Positions 17,545-24,651 of a DNA stretch of 64,000 bases are shown in pieces (within the stretch, counting starts at the first letter, position 1; each line of letters opens with the position of its first letter). The notes under the pieces are model-generated. The model was given only the letters and a program-made list of their open reading frames with translations, searched no databases and had not been told where the DNA came from. A program made the position numbers and the translations under genes. Source of the DNA: Thiomicrorhabdus sp. (GTDB lineage Bacteria > Pseudomonadota > Gammaproteobacteria > Thiomicrospirales > Thiomicrospiraceae); the NCBI RefSeq assembly GCF_963677875.1, contig NZ_OY782566.1, positions 248,001 to 312,000 of the forward strand, given 5' to 3'.

Positions 17545-17682
17545 GTAAAAAACAACCTGTGCAGTAAAAGTTTCATAAAAAGGTTAAAAAGCCCGACAAT
17601 TTATCGCAATCTGCGGAAAAGCAATCCGGCAGAAAACGACCGATAAAACACTTATTAAAAACCAGAAGGGATCACAAGAAAT

Positions 17683-18039
17683 ATGCCTGAAATGCCTCAA
17701 TCACTTGATGACTACAGCCAGATCTTCAAAGCCTTGAGCGAACCGATGCGCCTGCGGATTCTGAACCTGTTGATGCAGAGAGATTCTCTATGCGTCTGCC
17801 AGCTGGTTGAACACTTACAAGCTGGCCAAAGCCTGATTTCCCGCCACCTATCCTATTTAAAAAACACCGGATGGGTCGACGCGTCACGCAAAGGTGCCTG
17901 GATGCACTATCACATTCGCCCGGAAAAATTGGAATTAATCAACTCGAAGAGCTTTAAAACCCTGATGGCCGGCTTTACAGAGAGTAGCGACGACCTGCTT
18001 CGTCTGAACGGCGAAAGCTGCTCCGGCACCCTCTGCTAG
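17683..18039 (+). CDS. arsR: ArsR-family As(III)-responsive repressor
   Basis: A 118-residue winged-helix repressor: FKALSEPMRLRILNLL, then LCVCQLVEHLQAGQSLISRHLSYLKNTGWV (recognition helix SLISRHLSYL), and the wing RKGAWMHYHI. The CVC motif at 37-39 is the classical three-coordinate As(III) sensor. Two more cysteines sit near the C-terminus (CSGTLC). It probably represses the divergent ars operon through the 17520-17539 palindrome. The Shine-Dalgarno AAGGGA precedes the ATG. A weak hairpin with a T run follows the gene. Confidence 0.92.
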   Translation: MPEMPQSLDDYSQIFKALSEPMRLRILNLLMQRDSLCVCQLVEHLQAGQSLISRHLSYLKNTGWVDASRKGAWMHYHIRPEKLELINSKSFKTLMAGFTESSDDLLRLNGESCSGTLC

Positions 18040-18091
18040 ACTTGCCGTAAACCGGTTTGACAGCCCGGCCTCCTTCTCACGCAAAATTCAA

Positions 18092-18114
18092 ACGGGTGCT
18101 TCGCCCCTGTTTTA
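18092..18114 (+). terminator. Probable terminator after arsR
   Basis: ACGGGTGC-TTC-GCCCCTGT forms an imperfect 8-bp stem followed by TTTTA, about 50 bp after the arsR stop and before mqo. The mismatch and short T run keep confidence moderate. Confidence 0.4.
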
Positions 18115-18193
18115 GGGGGCCGCGGCGATTGCGTAGCCGCCATGCGTCTTTTATAATAGTTTGTTTTTCTTCATTTTTAAGGTAATTCTCCCG

Positions 18194-19540
18194 ATGCAAA
18201 ATCGTGAATTTGATGTGGTCATCGTCGGCGGAGGTGTCTCCGGTTGCGCATTGACTTATATGCTGTCGCGTTATTCCAAGGTTCAATCCATCGCCATCTT
18301 GGAAAAATACGGCTCTCTGGCACCGCTGAACTCAAACGCACGCGCCAACAGCCAAACTCTGCATTGTGGAGACATCGAAACCAACTACACTTTGGAAAAG
18401 GCCAAAGTCGTCAAACAGCAAGCGAACATGATCGTCCATTACGCGGATCAGGTTGAAAAAAACGATTTTCTGTTCAAGTTCCCGAAAATGATTCTCGCCG
18501 TCGGAGAAGATGAATGTGAGCGCTTGGAAAAGCGCCATGCCGATTTTGCCGAAGCGTTTCCTTACATGGAACTCTGGGATGCCAAACGCATTGCCGAAGT
18601 TGAACCAAGTGTCGCGATGAAAGACGGCAGACCGCGCACGGAAAAAATCATGGCATCCGGCTGTACCGACGAATACTCTGCCGTCAACTTCGGTAATCTG
18701 TCAAAATCCCTGATTCAGAGCGCCCGTCAGGGTAGCGCCAATATCCATGTTGCGCTTGGTGCCAAAGCGGAAAAAATTCGTAAATTCGACGATCACTACG
18801 AAATCAACACACCGCAAGGCAGTTTCTTTGCCAAATTCGTCGTCGTTTCAGCCGGCGCTCACAGCCTGCTGCTGGCCAATCAACTGGGGCATGGTCTGGA
18901 CATGTCCATCTTGCCAATGGCCGGAAGTTTCTACTATGTACCGAAAACCCTGAACGGAAAAGTCTATACCATGCAGAACGACAAGCTCCCGTTTGCCGCT
19001 CTGCATGGAGATCCCGATCTGGTCGAAATGGGCAAAACGCGCTTGGGGCCAACGGCACTGGTTCTGCCAAAGCTGGAACGCTACACCGGAGGCACTTATT
19101 GGGACTTCTGGAAAAGCCTTAAACTGGACTTCAAAGTCCTCAGGGTTTTCTGGGATCTGATGAAAGACGGTACAATCCGCAATTACATCCTGCGCAACTT
19201 CGCATTTGAAATCCCTTGGCTGCGCCAGCGCCTATTCGCCAAAGATGTACAGAAAATCATTCCGGACGTACAGGCCAAAGATCTGGAATACGCTTCCGGC
19301 ATCGGTGGCTTGCGCCCTCAGGTCATTGACAAAACCGCCATGCAACTGAAATTGGGTGAGGCGAGCATCGTTCCGGAACACGACAACCTGATATTCAACA
19401 TGACGCCATCTCCCGGCGCAACGACCTGTCTGGGCAATGCCTATCGCGATGCCAAAATCGTTTGTGATCGCCTCGGTGCCGAACTGGATCGGCAACGCAT
19501 CATTGACGAATTGCTTGGCGGCAGCGATCTGCCAAACTAA
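18194..19540 (+). CDS. mqo: Malate:quinone oxidoreductase (Campylobacterota-like type)
   Basis: A 448-residue FAD-dependent membrane-associated dehydrogenase that oxidises malate to oxaloacetate and passes electrons to quinone. The FAD-binding start is FDVVIVGGGVSGCALTYML, then LEKYGSLAPLNSN and ANSQTLHCGDIETNYTLEKA. A later block is GGLRPQVIDK, with a C-terminal FAD contact PGATTCLGNA. The LEKY...NSQTxHCGDIETNYTLEKA block resembles the shorter Campylobacter/Helicobacter Mqo rather than the longer E. coli type (recalled resemblance, not searched). The ATG at 18194 is preferred over 18161 because it starts directly at the Rossmann strand. A COG0523 GTPase gene follows after 14 bp. Confidence 0.82.
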   Translation: MQNREFDVVIVGGGVSGCALTYMLSRYSKVQSIAILEKYGSLAPLNSNARANSQTLHCGDIETNYTLEKAKVVKQQANMIVHYADQVEKNDFLFKFPKMILAVGEDECERLEKRHADFAEAFPYMELWDAKRIAEVEPSVAMKDGRPRTEKIMASGCTDEYSAVNFGNLSKSLIQSARQGSANIHVALGAKAEKIRKFDDHYEINTPQGSFFAKFVVVSAGAHSLLLANQLGHGLDMSILPMAGSFYYVPKTLNGKVYTMQNDKLPFAALHGDPDLVEMGKTRLGPTALVLPKLERYTGGTYWDFWKSLKLDFKVLRVFWDLMKDGTIRNYILRNFAFEIPWLRQRLFAKDVQKIIPDVQAKDLEYASGIGGLRPQVIDKTAMQLKLGEASIVPEHDNLIFNMTPSPGATTCLGNAYRDAKIVCDRLGAELDRQRIIDELLGGSDLPN

Positions 19541-19554
19541 ACTGATCCTGGAAG

Positions 19555-20589
19555 ATGAACCGCAGGCAAAACACCGCATTACCGGTCCACTTGGTGACCG
19601 GATTGCTCGGCAGCGGCAAAACCACAGCACTTTTGAATTTTCTGCAACAGAAACCTTCCGAAGAAAACTGGGGCTTGCTGATCAACGAATTCGGCGTTCT
19701 GGACATTGATGCCCTAAGTCTGCAAAGCCACACCGACGACCAAGTCGTTTCCATTGCCGGCGGCTGCATCTGCTGCAGCGCCCAAGCCAACCTGCATCAA
19801 GGCATCAACCGCCTGCTTGACCCGAAAAACCGACAAATCGACCGTCTATGGATCGAACCGACCGGTCTCGGCCATCCGGGCAAAATCATCGATCTGATAA
19901 AGCAGGCCAGCTTCCGCCGACCACTTGACCTGCAAAGTGTGATCTGCATCGCCACTCCGAAGCAACTCACTGCGGAACGCTGGCAAAAGTCAGCGGTAAT
20001 GCGCGATCTGATCACGCTGGCGGATCAGGTGATCCTCAACAAAAGCGATCAGGCGAATGCAACGGAACTCAAACAGGCGCAAACCCTTTTAGCCCAACTC
20101 TATCCGCCCAAACAGGCGATTCTCGTTACCGAACACGCACGTATTTCGTTATCCGATGTCATGCAGCCGCGTCCGGCACGTCCTCTTAGCCTGCTGCAAT
20201 CCAACCGGCATGAACTCCCGCAACTGATTTCCGAGGAACAAAAACCTCAAAACAGCGCCCTTCTCAACCGACATCTGCAATACCATCGCCGTGATGATCT
20301 CTATGCGATTGGCTGGCAATTCCCTGCCAATCGCATTTTTTCACGCAATGAATTGAAAAACTGGTTTGCCGAATTCGGCCACTATTTCCAACGTGGAAAG
20401 GGGGTTCTGCGCTGTGGTTTAGAGTGGCAGAGAGTCAATTGGAGTGAGCAGCGGTTGGACTTCTGCGATATCGCCTGGCGCGGAGACAGCCGTATGGAAT
20501 TGATCTTTGCCGCAAACAACGGCTTGGATATGAGCGACATCGATTTACTGGAATCCCGATTGATCGAAACCAGCCGTTCTCGCGAATAA
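19555..20589 (+). CDS. COG0523/G3E family GTPase (CobW/ZigA/YjiA-like)
   Basis: A 344-residue metal-linked GTPase. The Walker A motif GLLGSGKTT lies at 16-24. Residues 46-51 are NEFGVL. The family metal-binding CxCC motif is GGCICCSA (about 70-77), then WIEPTGLGHPGK, base-recognition motif NKSD, and a CobW C-terminal domain. Members act as metallochaperones for zinc, cobalt (CobW) or nitrile hydratase iron. The next gene is folE2, the zinc-sparing GTP cyclohydrolase, and COG0523-folE2 neighbourhoods are known in zinc-limitation regulons. I therefore favour a zinc role (inference). It could be cotranscribed with mqo, as only 14 bp separate them. A terminator-like hairpin follows. Confidence 0.85.
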   Translation: MNRRQNTALPVHLVTGLLGSGKTTALLNFLQQKPSEENWGLLINEFGVLDIDALSLQSHTDDQVVSIAGGCICCSAQANLHQGINRLLDPKNRQIDRLWIEPTGLGHPGKIIDLIKQASFRRPLDLQSVICIATPKQLTAERWQKSAVMRDLITLADQVILNKSDQANATELKQAQTLLAQLYPPKQAILVTEHARISLSDVMQPRPARPLSLLQSNRHELPQLISEEQKPQNSALLNRHLQYHRRDDLYAIGWQFPANRIFSRNELKNWFAEFGHYFQRGKGVLRCGLEWQRVNWSEQRLDFCDIAWRGDSRMELIFAANNGLDMSDIDLLESRLIETSRSRE

Positions 20590-20664
20590 TTTTTATTTAA
20601 GCCCCTTTACTAAAAATTATTTGATAGAATCATTCCCCACTTTTCATAAAATTTTAACAAACTG

Positions 20665-20683
20665 AGGGTGCAGCCCCCTTTTT
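20665..20683 (+). terminator. Terminator-like hairpin between the COG0523 gene and folE2
   Basis: AGGG-TGCAGCC-CCCT with a following T5 run, 75 bp after the COG0523 stop. The stem is short. It may end the upstream transcript, or it could be part of a folE2 leader if a promoter lies upstream of it. Confidence 0.45.
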
Positions 20684-20684
20684 A

Positions 20685-20714
20685 AGACTTCGGGATTGAT
20701 TCCGGAAAAAGTCT
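20685..20714 (+). promoter_or_regulatory. Structured leader hairpin upstream of folE2
   Basis: AGACTT (20685-20690) pairs with AAGTCT (20709-20714), and CGG (20691-20693) pairs with CCG (20702-20704), leaving a GAAA bulge. It begins right after the T run at 20679-20683 and ends 41 bp before the folE2 ATG. The pairing is seen; any regulatory role is inferred. Confidence 0.4.
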
Positions 20715-20755
20715 AGAAGCGGCAAGTACTTATCAATAAAGTCGAAGGAAATTGC

Positions 20756-21709
20756 ATGACCAAGCACATGCCCGATATCGCCTGTCAGCCGCACCACGGC
20801 CCGAAAGGAACACTAGACTGGGTCGGAATGAGCGGCATTGAACTGCCTATTCTTGTCCAACAGGGAGAAGACGAAAGCAACTGCGTTCGCTTATCTTCAC
20901 TGACCCAGGCTTACGTCAATCTGGAAGATCCGCAAAGCAAAGGGATTCATATGTCCCGTCTTTATCTTTTGCTGGATCAGATGGCAACTCAGGAACCCCT
21001 GACGCCGAAACGCGTCAAAGCCATTCTTGAAGCTTTCATCGAATCGCACAAAGCTCTGAGCAAAAATGCCTTTGTCGAATTCAAATTCGACTACTACGAG
21101 CGCCGTTCATCGCTACTGAGCGACAACAGCGGCTGGAAGCATTACCCTGCAACGGTGCGCGGTGAAATCCGCGACGGTGCCTTCGAGTGCGAAATCTCGA
21201 TTGAAGTACCTTACTCTTCGACCTGCCCTTGCTCTGCCGCCTTGTCCCGTCAATTGATTCAGGAAGCCTTCGAAAACAAATTCAAAGGGCAAAACCCGGA
21301 TTTTGAAACAGTCATGGCCTGGTTGGGAACGCCGGAAGGTATCTGCGCAACGCCACACAGCCAACGCTCTTATGCTCAAGTAAAAGTCAAAGTCGAAGAA
21401 TTGGAAACGCTGGAACTGTCCCAGTTGATCAACGAAATCGAAGATGCCTTGCAAACTCCGGTGCAGGCCGCTGTGAAACGCGAAGACGAACAGGAATTCG
21501 CCCGATTGAACGCCTCAAACCTGATGTTCTGCGAAGATGCCAGTCGCCGCTTACAGGAAGCCTTCCTGAATTCCCCGCACTATCTGGACTTCTGGGTTCG
21601 CGTCAATCATCTGGAAAGCCTGCACCCGCATGATGCGGTTGCGATTGTCACCAAAGGCATCGAAGGCGGCTATGGCGACGAGCCAAACTATATGGATCGA
21701 ATGAAGTAA
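20756..21709 (+). CDS. folE2: GTP cyclohydrolase FolE2 (type IB)
   Basis: Converts GTP to 7,8-dihydroneopterin triphosphate, the first step of folate (and queuosine) synthesis, but with a metal requirement that need not be zinc. The product has 317 residues. Diagnostic blocks are the N-terminal MPDIACQ, LDWVGMSGIELPI, GIHMSRLY, SSTCPCSAALSRQLI (catalytic Cys region) and the C-terminal ESLHPHDAVA. ATG 20756 has GAAGGA 7-12 bases upstream. It stands next to a COG0523 GTPase and ends in a strong terminator. No canonical folE was seen here. Confidence 0.95.
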   Translation: MTKHMPDIACQPHHGPKGTLDWVGMSGIELPILVQQGEDESNCVRLSSLTQAYVNLEDPQSKGIHMSRLYLLLDQMATQEPLTPKRVKAILEAFIESHKALSKNAFVEFKFDYYERRSSLLSDNSGWKHYPATVRGEIRDGAFECEISIEVPYSSTCPCSAALSRQLIQEAFENKFKGQNPDFETVMAWLGTPEGICATPHSQRSYAQVKVKVEELETLELSQLINEIEDALQTPVQAAVKREDEQEFARLNASNLMFCEDASRRLQEAFLNSPHYLDFWVRVNHLESLHPHDAVAIVTKGIEGGYGDEPNYMDRMK

Positions 21710-21736
21710 CCTTCTGAAAATCGCTCAAACCTTTGC

Positions 21737-21770
21737 AAAAGCCCGCTGTGAAAATCACGCGGGCTTTTTT
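21737..21770 (+). terminator. Strong terminator after folE2
   Basis: AAAAGCCCGC (21737-21746) and GCGGGCTTTT (21759-21768) with an inner GTG/CAC extension form a long stem followed by T6. It lies 27 bp after the folE2 stop. Confidence 0.9.
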
Positions 21771-21843
21771 GTTTTTAGTCCTTTGTTCGGCAGGATAGTC
21801 GAAAAAACACCGAATCCTCACGCGAATATCACTCTCTTAATTA

Positions 21844-21922
21844 GGGAAAGGAGTTTGCGGGATTTCCAGGCGGGTGGGGTCGAAGTTTAGTTAAACTAAA
21901 CGAGTCCTCGCCCAACACAGAA
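21844..21922. repeat. 79-bp intergenic repeat, copy 1
   Basis: Direct repeat of 22000-22078 (74 of 79 positions identical by eye). It starts GGGAAAGGAGTTTGCGGG and ends TCGCCCAACACAGAA. The 3' half contains the near-palindrome TTTAGTTAAACTAAA flanked by GGGTGGGG and CCTCGCCC, so the unit can fold into a hairpin of about 40 nt. It sits between the folE2 terminator and the MBL gene. Confidence 0.85.
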
Positions 21923-21999
21923 CGCCGATTCAGGCTTTTATCTTCCGGGCTTTCAAACCCATTCAAAACGGAGAAAAATAAAATTCTAAGCCCTTATTT

Positions 22000-22078
22000 G
22001 GGAGAGGATTTTGCGGGATTTCCAGGCGGGTGGGGGCGAAGTTTAGTTAAACTAAATGAGCCCTCGCCCAACACAGAA
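22000..22078. repeat. 79-bp intergenic repeat, copy 2
   Basis: Second copy in the same orientation, 156 bp from copy 1, with five substitutions. Its flanking arms (GGGTGGGGGC and GCCCTCGCCC) pair better than those of copy 1. It ends 21 bp before the stop of the convergent MBL-fold gene, so it may also act as that gene's 3' structure. The unique DNA between the copies shows no gene. Confidence 0.85.
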
Positions 22079-22099
22079 ATCACCAAAATCGGACCCAAA

Positions 22100-23197
22100 T
22101 CAGAAATCACCACCGGTTAACTCGCGATAAACATGCCTCGCATTAGGCTTCGCCGCCTGATCAAACACCGGACGATCTGCATACATGGATTGATCGATCT
22201 GCTCGACGTCTTCCGAAGTACCGCCATCATCGACCACCTTCTGCACTTGCTGGTGCAGATAAACCAGATAGTCATAGGTCTGACGTTTGATAGTCGGCAT
22301 GTCTGATGGGGTTCCATGCCCGGGAACAACGAGGGTATCCGCAGGAATTTCTTTCAGCATACTGGCATAGGATTCTTCCCAGGCATAGGAATCGGTATAT
22401 TTGAAAAAGACCGGCATACGCTCATTAAACCCCAGATCGCCGGTAAACAGCACCTTGCGGGACGGAATGTAGGCACTGGTTGATGCCGGAGTATGCCCCG
22501 GCCCGAAATCCTTCAACAGAACAAATTCACCATCACCGACATCAATTTTCATCTCGCCGTTGAATGTTGTGAATTGATCGGAAACGTCGCGCACCGAACG
22601 GGTAATCGCCCGGCCGACACGCACGGACCATTCCTCTTTAATATAAGGAAAGGCTTCATGGAACTGTTCGTTGGCCATTTCACTGGAATACAGATTACGG
22701 ACCCCCACATCGTACCAGTAGCTGGCGCCCAGATAAGCGTGTCCTTGATTGTTTTCAACCGCGACCCATTTCACCGGTTTATCAGTAACTTTTTTGATCT
22801 GCTGGTGTAACGAGTAAGCCAGAGCGGCGTTGGCACCGGCATTGAAAACAAACACTCCATCTTTAAAAACAACAAAAGAGAGGTTGTTATTCAAACCGAA
22901 ATTGGCTGGGTTGTGCCAGATCATACTACCGACCACGGTATAAACGCCATCGGTCACTTTGACTGCCTGCGGAATCGGCAAAACGTCGCCGATATACCCG
23001 GACTGCTTCTCGATTTTTACCACATCCGCCGCATAGCTATGCAGCGATTCGGTCAAAACATCGCTGTAACTTCTGACTTCGTTTGAGTAGGCTTCAAAGC
23101 CTTCGACATAAGGATCTCCGCCTTTTTCTGCAGCCATCGCCAGGGTAAACTGGCTGGCCAGAATACCGGCCAGAACCGCTCTTTTAGTGATTTTCAT
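22100..23197 (-). CDS. Secreted MBL-fold protein, SoxH/quinoprotein-relay-like, with degenerate metal motif
   Basis: A 365-residue protein with a signal peptide (MKITKRAVLAGILASQFTLAMA). The metallo-beta-lactamase fold begins near DGVYTVVGSMIWHNPANFG and runs through NLSFVVFKDGVFVFNAGAN. Where the family has HxHxDH (THxHxDHxxGN), this protein reads ENNQGHAYLGASYW, so those histidines and the Asp are not in place. Later ligands remain: DFGPGHTPAS, LFTGDLGF and LVVPGHGTPSDMP. It resembles the SoxH or quinoprotein-relay zinc hydrolases of sulfur and methanol oxidisers. Catalysis with a full dizinc site is doubtful, and one-metal or non-enzymatic function is possible. It is monocistronic. The start follows from the signal peptide. 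Confidence 0.75.
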   Translation of the reverse strand: MKITKRAVLAGILASQFTLAMAAEKGGDPYVEGFEAYSNEVRSYSDVLTESLHSYAADVVKIEKQSGYIGDVLPIPQAVKVTDGVYTVVGSMIWHNPANFGLNNNLSFVVFKDGVFVFNAGANAALAYSLHQQIKKVTDKPVKWVAVENNQGHAYLGASYWYDVGVRNLYSSEMANEQFHEAFPYIKEEWSVRVGRAITRSVRDVSDQFTTFNGEMKIDVGDGEFVLLKDFGPGHTPASTSAYIPSRKVLFTGDLGFNERMPVFFKYTDSYAWEESYASMLKEIPADTLVVPGHGTPSDMPTIKRQTYDYLVYLHQQVQKVVDDGGTSEDVEQIDQSMYADRPVFDQAAKPNARHVYRELTGGDF

Positions 23198-23307
23198 TAC
23201 AAGACTCCGGGCTTCTTTGAATTGATCGATTAAATGGGTTCTTTTTGAACCTCTGATGCTCCCACATTCCCCAGAATCATATCACCAAAAATCACGCTCT
23301 CTGATCA

Positions 23308-24411
23308 CTAACTTCTATCTAGCAAATCAGAATTTTTATGTTCGTAAACATCAAGAACCGTGATCGCCATCGCCGCAATAACCGGTCCGAAAAACAGACC
23401 GATCACTCCGAAATGCATCAGACCGGCGAAAGTTGATAAAACTGTCAACAGCGTATGATTGGCCACCGTCAGCCCCTCTCCGGCGGCTCCCAGAGTCCGC
23501 GTCAAACGATTAATCAGAATCGGACGTACGATATTATCAATCACAAACCCGGTTACCACGATTCCCCACAGAGCGGTCGCTCCAGCGACCCAGTAATCGC
23601 CTTGCAGACCGGTGTAGATCACGACCGGAACCCAAACCAACGCCGCACCGACAATCGGAATGAAGGACGTTACCGCCACCGCCATTCCAATAAACAAACC
23701 GGGTAAACCGATCAACCAGGCAAACAGAGCAAAACTGATTCCCTGAATGGCCGCAATGCCAATTACACTCAAAGTCAGAACCGTAGACAGGTTGGAAAAG
23801 CGATCCATAATCATCTGGTCATAGCGGTTTTCCAGCGGCGAAAGAATTTTCAGGTGATTGGAAATCACGTGCCCATCGCGATAAAAGAAAAACAACGCAA
23901 AAACCGACAAACCGATAAATGTCAAAAAGGAACTGGTGGTTCCAACCAGCCCTTCCAACAGAAACACCGCCGCTTTCTGAGCAAAACTCAGAAAACTCGC
24001 CGAGTGACTCTTCAACTGCGCCAGCAGACCTGCCTGAGCCTCTTCACTCAAAGGCAGATAATCGAGAATCTCTTTATTCAGCTGTTGCAGGCTATTGGCA
24101 TCCTGCTGATTAAGCCAGCTCTGCGCCTGAGCATAAATTTCACCAAACTGCAGACTGACTTCGACCAGCAGATAAGTGACCGGAGCGATAACTCCGGCAA
24201 ACACGGCAAAACTCATAATCGAAGCCGCTTTGGTTTCCGAATGTCGACATTTGGGTAACAATTTCAGATAGTAACGATAACTGGCAGTCGATAAAATCAT
24301 CGCAAAGAATAATGCTTCCAGAAACGGCTGAAACAGCCATAGCAGGCCAAACACCGCCAAAAGCAACAAAATGATTAAAAATCCTTCCTCATAGGGCCGC
24401 TTGTCGCGCAT
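23308..24411 (-). CDS. AI-2E family transporter (PerM/YdiK-like)
   Basis: A 367-residue polytopic inner-membrane protein with about eight helices and the usual long extracytoplasmic helical segment (about 75-160). Typical features are the N-terminal hydrophobic pair (FLIILLLLAVFGLLWLFQPF), the loop FIGLSVFALFFFYRDG, PGLFIGMAVAVTSFIPIVGAALVWVPV and the C-terminal HFGVIGLFFGPVIAAM. Family members include putative autoinducer-2 exporters and Na+/H+ antiporters, so the substrate is open. It is the same strand as the MBL gene but 110 bp upstream of it. Start ATG 24411. Confidence 0.85.
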   Translation of the reverse strand: MRDKRPYEEGFLIILLLLAVFGLLWLFQPFLEALFFAMILSTASYRYYLKLLPKCRHSETKAASIMSFAVFAGVIAPVTYLLVEVSLQFGEIYAQAQSWLNQQDANSLQQLNKEILDYLPLSEEAQAGLLAQLKSHSASFLSFAQKAAVFLLEGLVGTTSSFLTFIGLSVFALFFFYRDGHVISNHLKILSPLENRYDQMIMDRFSNLSTVLTLSVIGIAAIQGISFALFAWLIGLPGLFIGMAVAVTSFIPIVGAALVWVPVVIYTGLQGDYWVAGATALWGIVVTGFVIDNIVRPILINRLTRTLGAAGEGLTVANHTLLTVLSTFAGLMHFGVIGLFFGPVIAAMAITVLDVYEHKNSDLLDRS

Positions 24412-24651
24412 AATAACTCCTGACTGAGTGTAATAAAGATAAGAAGCTCGTTAAAAATCACTTGACTGCGACCCAGATACGCCGAGCGCAGAAACCGTTT
24501 ATCAAACATTTCAACCGGATGATCACTGGCAATCCCTGTTCGGTCAGGCAGACAAATCGCACCGCTGATTTTGCGAAATTCTTTTAAACTGAATCATAAA
24601 CCCTGACGTGGCGAAAGCCAACGTTGAATCCGAGACCGAGTAAAATCAAGC

